Source of the DNA: CADDYT01 sp035294125
GTDB taxonomy: Bacteria > Chloroflexota > Ktedonobacteria > Ktedonobacterales > Ktedonobacteraceae
Length of the DNA: 64,000 nucleotides
Assembly: GCA_035294125.1 (NCBI GenBank)
Contig: DATGLM010000019.1
Coordinates: 62,001 to 126,000, forward strand
Direction of reading: 5' to 3'
Below are positions 60,758 through 64,000 of this stretch, in pieces; within the stretch, counting starts at the first letter, position 1; every line of letters begins with the position of its first letter. The position numbers and the translations under genes were made by a program. The notes under the pieces are model-generated. The model was not told the DNA's origin. It did no database searches and saw only the letters and a program-made list of their open reading frames with translations.

Positions 60758-61906
60758 CTACAGCTTTTCTAGTTCCTGCGCCTTTTGTTCAGCAGGTTTG
60801 ATAACCTTTGGTTGAAGTGAATCAAGTAAGTGCTTTAGGTGTCGGTACTCAAAAGGTGGGAGAACCCAATGGTATCTCCTTACGAGATCTGGGAACATGG
60901 CGAAAACCTTTTTTGCCTCATCGGATGGCTGGAAAATAGCCTGAATAGGCCTGATATGATCTGAGGCAATCATGCCTACTTCATAGGGAGCGCTACTCGG
61001 GTCTGTGAGGTCAACAATGATAAAACGTGCAAGGTGAGCAAGGGTACTTATTGTCTCCGTCAAATCCTGGCTGCTCGGTTTGTCAAAGTCAAACAAAATA
61101 GGTACGTACCCACGTTTGCGAAGGGCTTCTCGTAGCGCGTCTAGGATAGCTTTGCGCTCAGGCGTGAAGCGCCCAAGAATGAGGACGGCTTTCTTAGCAA
61201 TGGTGTCAATGACCTCACGAATTTCCTTATTGTTCAGCAACAAGTAGATGAACTGGGCAATTTTGAGGTTATCGACAGTTATCTTTGGCTGATCGGGAGG
61301 AGTAATCACCAAATCCACCTGGAGAGCTCCTTCAAGTTGCACATCCCATGCCGCTGCTCCGTAAACACAGCAGTTTGTCAGATTGGCTCTTTCAAGGAGT
61401 GTGCCTACTAAGATTGCCCCACTGAGATCGGCACTACTGAGGTTTGCTTCTTCAAGATGCGTACTCCTAAGATCGGCGCCACTGAGGTTTGCGCCCTGGA
61501 GGTCTGCTCTACTTAAGTGAACATTTCGGAGGTTAGCCCGTGCAAGATTTACCCTGCTGAATTTCGCCTTCATAAGGTCAGCCTCTGTGAGATCGGCATC
61601 ACTGAAGTCAGTATCGCTGAGGTTGGCCTGAGTTAGTTGTGCCATAACCAAGCGTGCATTATGTAGGTTAGCCCCACTCAGATCAGCACCGCGCAGAATT
61701 GCTCCATTGAGATTAGCTCCCCATAGGTCTGTATCTCGGAGGGTAGCTTCTTCAAGATTTACGCTGCTCAAATTCACTTTATTAAGATAGGCTCCACTCA
61801 GATCGACTTTGCTTAGGTCTGGCAGCTCTTCTGGATGTTTGTCTCTCCATTCATTCCAAAGATATGGCCCCTCACGGATACGCTCAAGATGTTTTTGGTT
61901 TGCCAT
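60758..61906 (-). CDS. Pentapeptide-repeat protein with C-terminal TIR-like domain
   Basis: A 382-residue protein. Residues ~30-180 are pentapeptide repeats (A(N/D)Lxx units such as GANLSGADLRSTHLEEANLS), a right-handed helix. After a helical linker (~200-235), residues ~240-370 form an alpha/beta domain starting AVLILGRFTPERKAILDALREAL and containing FIIVDLTDPSSAPYEVGMIAS and IRPIQAIF, resembling TIR-like nucleotide-signalling domains. A TIR-like catalytic Glu may be in YEVGM. It is not an assigned family name. AGAGGG precedes the ATG. It lies next to the CRISPR locus but on the other strand, so it could be an independent defence effector. Confidence 0.7.
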   Translation of the reverse strand: MANQKHLERIREGPYLWNEWRDKHPEELPDLSKVDLSGAYLNKVNLSSVNLEEATLRDTDLWGANLNGAILRGADLSGANLHNARLVMAQLTQANLSDTDFSDADLTEADLMKAKFSRVNLARANLRNVHLSRADLQGANLSGADLRSTHLEEANLSSADLSGAILVGTLLERANLTNCCVYGAAAWDVQLEGALQVDLVITPPDQPKITVDNLKIAQFIYLLLNNKEIREVIDTIAKKAVLILGRFTPERKAILDALREALRKRGYVPILFDFDKPSSQDLTETISTLAHLARFIIVDLTDPSSAPYEVGMIASDHIRPIQAIFQPSDEAKKVFAMFPDLVRRYHWVLPPFEYRHLKHLLDSLQPKVIKPAEQKAQELEKL

Positions 61907-62045
61907 TATCTTTTACCCTCTTTCCTCTTAATTAAGATTCTGATTTGCACTATGATATCTTCTCCTACTCGCACTTAATAGCGCTGAGACTATTATATCC
62001 CACTGCAACGATCTTCCCTCCGAACCAACTCTTTACCATAAAATG

Positions 62046-62271
62046 GATCTTACGCAAGTTTGATACTGGTGGCGAAATCAAAAATCACGCTTGAACTTTG
62101 AGGTAGGAAGCTCAGAATGACGCTCAGTTTTACAATTCGCCACCAGTATCAAGTTTGCTGATTCAAGCAACTGATCAGAGAAGGTCGAAAAAGCCGCTTG
62201 GCTTGCGGAGCAGAACGGCTTGTTTCCAACAGAAGTGTTTCTTTCCATTAGCAGCAAACTTGCGTAAGATC
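62046..62271. mobile_element. 226-bp MITE-like palindromic element
   Basis: Perfect 17-bp terminal inverted repeats, GATCTTACGCAAGTTTG at 62046-62062 and its complement at 62255-62271. Directly inside the left end, TGATACTGGTGGCGAA (62061-62076) pairs exactly with 62136-62151. No transposase gene is inside, so it would be moved in trans. It lies between the pentapeptide and mobilisation genes. Confidence 0.7.
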
Positions 62272-62565
62272 GAAATATCCTGGCAAATCACAATTTACTC
62301 TCCATTCTGATGTGAACAAGCGCGTAAGCTGGGTAGCGCATCGATGAATCACATGTCTGCAGTGAACATACGCCCCATCACCTCTCGCACAGGATCATCC
62401 AAGATAAACCACCTCCACGCCTCCGCCCCTTTTGCATCGTGTCGTGCCGGCGTAATGCAAGATAAAGGCATCCTCAATTTTGTAGCAAGGCTATGTACCA
62501 CTCCACTCAACCCGCCTACAATGGGCTGGCACGATATGTATTTTCTCTATATCCCTATCTCAGGA

Positions 62566-62598
62566 TACATAGCGCCTATGTACCAGGTGCTGTATACT
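62566..62598 (+). promoter_or_regulatory. Promoter with operator for mobilisation operon
   Basis: TACATAG-CGC-CTATGTA (62566-62582) is a perfect 7-bp inverted repeat located over the expected -35 region. TATACT at 62593-62598 is a -10 box. Autoregulation by the accessory DNA-binding protein encoded downstream is plausible. Confidence 0.55.
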
Positions 62599-62655
62599 AG
62601 AACCAATGATCTTGAACGCATGACCGAAGCGACAGGACGAAGAAGGGAGGGTCAG

Positions 62656-63147
62656 ATGCCCAGAAAACGAGCACCGAAGGGAAAAGTACAATTGGACACC
62701 TGGATCTCCAAGGAAGCGAAAGAGTATCTCGATGAACGCTACGAGCGAGAAGGCGTGCATCTGTACGAACAGATCGAGTCTTATATCCGGCGAGATATGG
62801 CGGTCCAGCGCGGGGAGATCATGGAACAACAGTCCTTGCCAGTAATCAGCGAGATTGTCGATACGACCTTGCGTAAGTACACCGCACAGCTACGCGCTGA
62901 TCTCCGTGAGGACATGCAGCTCGACATCCTCGAAGCCATGAAGACGATGATGCGTAACAGCGATAACCGGCTGGCAAGCCTCATCGTGCGTGCTGTGCGC
63001 GACGCCGGTATCGTTCGCCGTCTGCTCTATGCGCTGGTGGCAAAATCCTTTGGTCCGGAATTTGCACGGGACGCCTACGAGAACGCGCAGGTGAAAGCCG
63101 GTCAAGAACTCGCGGCACGTACCACCACAAAGAAGGAGGCTGAATAA
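62656..63147 (+). CDS. Mobilisation accessory (relaxosome-type) protein
   Basis: A 163-residue protein. It starts MPRKRAPKGKVQLDTWISKEAKEYLDERYEREG, a basic N-terminus followed by a ribbon-helix-helix-like segment, then helical regions (VISEIVDTTLRKYTAQLRADLRE). Such proteins bind oriT to help the relaxase. ATG at 62656 has GGGAGGG four bases upstream; a longer frame to 62344 is rejected. It overlaps the next gene's start by one base. Confidence 0.65.
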   Translation: MPRKRAPKGKVQLDTWISKEAKEYLDERYEREGVHLYEQIESYIRRDMAVQRGEIMEQQSLPVISEIVDTTLRKYTAQLRADLREDMQLDILEAMKTMMRNSDNRLASLIVRAVRDAGIVRRLLYALVAKSFGPEFARDAYENAQVKAGQELAARTTTKKEAE

Positions 63148-63425
63148 TGGACGAGTTTGCTATGGATGCCTCCGTGACCTACCAAGACCTGGAGCCGATG
63201 ATCGAGGCAGAGGTCGACGATCCGCTGCCTGAAGGGCTGGTCGAACCGCAGTGGCTGGAGTTGCCTGAGCTTGACCAGAGCTGGCTGGAGTTGTCAGAAT
63301 TGGAGCAAAGTTGGCTCGACCTTCCAGAGCTTGAGCAGGACTGGCTGCAAGCGATTGACCAGGGAGAACCGACGATCACGCCTGACATGCCTGACCTGGA
63401 ACACGACGTTGACCTGGAGCATTAA
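63147..63425 (+). CDS. Acidic protein with WLxLPELxQ repeats
   Basis: A 92-residue, highly acidic protein. Three or four near-identical units occur at ~31-70 (WLELPELDQS, WLELSELEQS, WLDLPELEQD). No function is known. The acidic repeats could bind a basic partner such as the relaxase or its accessory protein. It sits between the accessory and relaxase genes with TAATG overlap and a three-base gap. Confidence 0.7.
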   Translation: MDEFAMDASVTYQDLEPMIEAEVDDPLPEGLVEPQWLELPELDQSWLELSELEQSWLDLPELEQDWLQAIDQGEPTITPDMPDLEHDVDLEH

Positions 63426-63428
63426 GCC

Positions 63429-64000
63429 ATGATCGCCAGAGGCAGATACATCAGAGGGGGAGCGGCGAACCGTGCGTCCGCCACTTCCCACCTGAACGCC
63501 CATTTGAAATACCTGGAACACCGCAGTCGCGATGAGCAGGAAAGCCGGGAAGATCGCTCGATCTTCTCCAGGGATGATGACCAGGTAGCCCGCAGGGAGG
63601 CGGTGGACGACGTGATGGCGCACACCAGCTCGAGCGTTAGCTATCATAAAATCGTCTTGTCCCCGGGAGAAGATGAGCCTATACAGGACTGGCGCGCATG
63701 GACGCGGGAGGTGATGGCCGACCTGGAGGAACAGCAAGGCAAGGACCTGCACTGGTACGCCGTTCACCATAGCAACACGGAGCACGAGCATGTTCATGTG
63801 GTCGTGGCAGGAGCGGGAGAAGACCGGGAAACAGGCCAGGAGGAAGCGGTAAAGCTCTACCCGGAGGATTATGCCCACGTGCGTGAATCAGGCCATGACC
63901 ACAGCGAGCACGATTTTTATTACCACCTTTCACAAGAACTGCAAGAATTAGACAGACAAGATGAACTTGGACAGGACCTCGTAGCGCGTGACCCGGAACA
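63429..64000 (+). CDS. Relaxase/mobilisation nuclease (5' part, runs off the window)
   Basis: The frame starts with ATG at 63429 and is open to the end, giving about 190 residues of an incomplete gene. The N-terminus MIARGRYIRGGAANR and the three-His metal motif of relaxases, HHSNTEHEHVHVVVAG, are clear, preceded by SYHKIVLSPGEDEP. It should nick oriT and stay bound to the 5' end of the transferred strand. It shows that the island is, or was, mobilisable. The C-terminal part lies outside. Confidence 0.88.
   Translation, partial: MIARGRYIRGGAANRASATSHLNAHLKYLEHRSRDEQESREDRSIFSRDDDQVARREAVDDVMAHTSSSVSYHKIVLSPGEDEPIQDWRAWTREVMADLEEQQGKDLHWYAVHHSNTEHEHVHVVVAGAGEDRETGQEEAVKLYPEDYAHVRESGHDHSEHDFYYHLSQELQELDRQDELGQDLVARDPE

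Larger units (their letters stand above)
61907..62655. other. Long non-coding region with MITE-like element and possible oriT
   Basis: The 749-base gap contains the palindromic element at 62046-62271 and the promoter/operator of the mobilisation genes (62566-62598). The stretch 62272-62560 carries no recognised gene; an oriT is expected near the relaxase genes but was not identified with confidence. Confidence 0.5.

Noticed and set aside
62344..62655. N-terminal extension of the mobilisation accessory protein
   Set aside because: It covers the palindrome, -10 box and lacks a ribosome site, whereas ATG 62656 has GGGAGGG.

Overview
The window looks like a chromosomal piece of a Ktedonobacteria-type Chloroflexota (Gram-positive-like monoderm, moderately high GC). 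This is inferred from gene style: kinase-rich signalling, DUF4129 and DUF6391 proteins, a stand-alone CcsA, a relaxase of the type I associate with this class, and ATGA-coupled operons. It was not tested by a search. No rRNA, tRNA or CRISPR array was recognised.

Bases 1-45,000 are mostly ordinary chromosome. In order they hold: a maoC / acyl-CoA ligase / R2lox-like oxidase operon (1.1-4.1 kb); a SprT-like protease and CcsA around a perfect 37-bp hairpin; PadR, HD and ScpA genes; a response regulator and a VWA protein; an RRM protein, a phosphotransferase and a MOSC protein; membrane proteins; a dnaN-manA-recF replication cluster (17.3-21.1 kb); a CoA-transferase; a yggS-DUF6391-yggT-yggU cluster; a large Ser/Thr kinase fused to a periplasmic-binding-protein-like sensor (25.7-28.5 kb); several two-component systems; an Uma2 nuclease with an Ala/Glu coiled-coil tail; a uracil-DNA glycosylase; and a TetR-MFS-HlyD efflux operon with a clear promoter/operator. 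Convergent genes are repeatedly separated by very long perfect hairpins, and a family of intergenic inverted repeats recurs.

Bases ~45,000-64,000 look like an accessory island. An acyl-CoA synthetase gene is cut off after about 335 codons at 45,938. It is followed by a membrane/HTH protein of plasmid or ICE style, an intact inverted paralogue of the synthetase, and two decayed relics that resemble the membrane/HTH gene. Then comes a complete type III-B (Cmr) CRISPR effector operon, cmr1-cas10-cmr3-cmr4-cmr5-cmr6 (51.6-58.7 kb). It is flanked by four proteins predicted to bind cyclic oligoadenylate: a Csx3 domain fused to a P-loop NTPase, an NE0113-type CARF protein with a LuxR-like HTH, a Card1/Can2-like CARF nuclease, and a Csx15-like protein. 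The island continues with a pentapeptide-repeat protein carrying a TIR-like C-terminus, a 226-bp MITE-like palindromic element, and a mobilisation module (accessory DNA-binding protein, acidic repeat protein, relaxase) that runs off the window.

Proposed working of the defence locus: Cas10 has an intact GGDD cyclase motif but no N-terminal HD nuclease, so immunity should act through cyclic oligoadenylate made on target RNA binding. The Card1-like nuclease would be the effector, Csx3-NTPase and Csx15 would remove the signal, and the CARF-LuxR protein could turn the signal into transcriptional control of the short divergent promoter it shares with the Csx3-NTPase gene. No cas1, cas2, cas6 or array is present here, so crRNAs must come from elsewhere.
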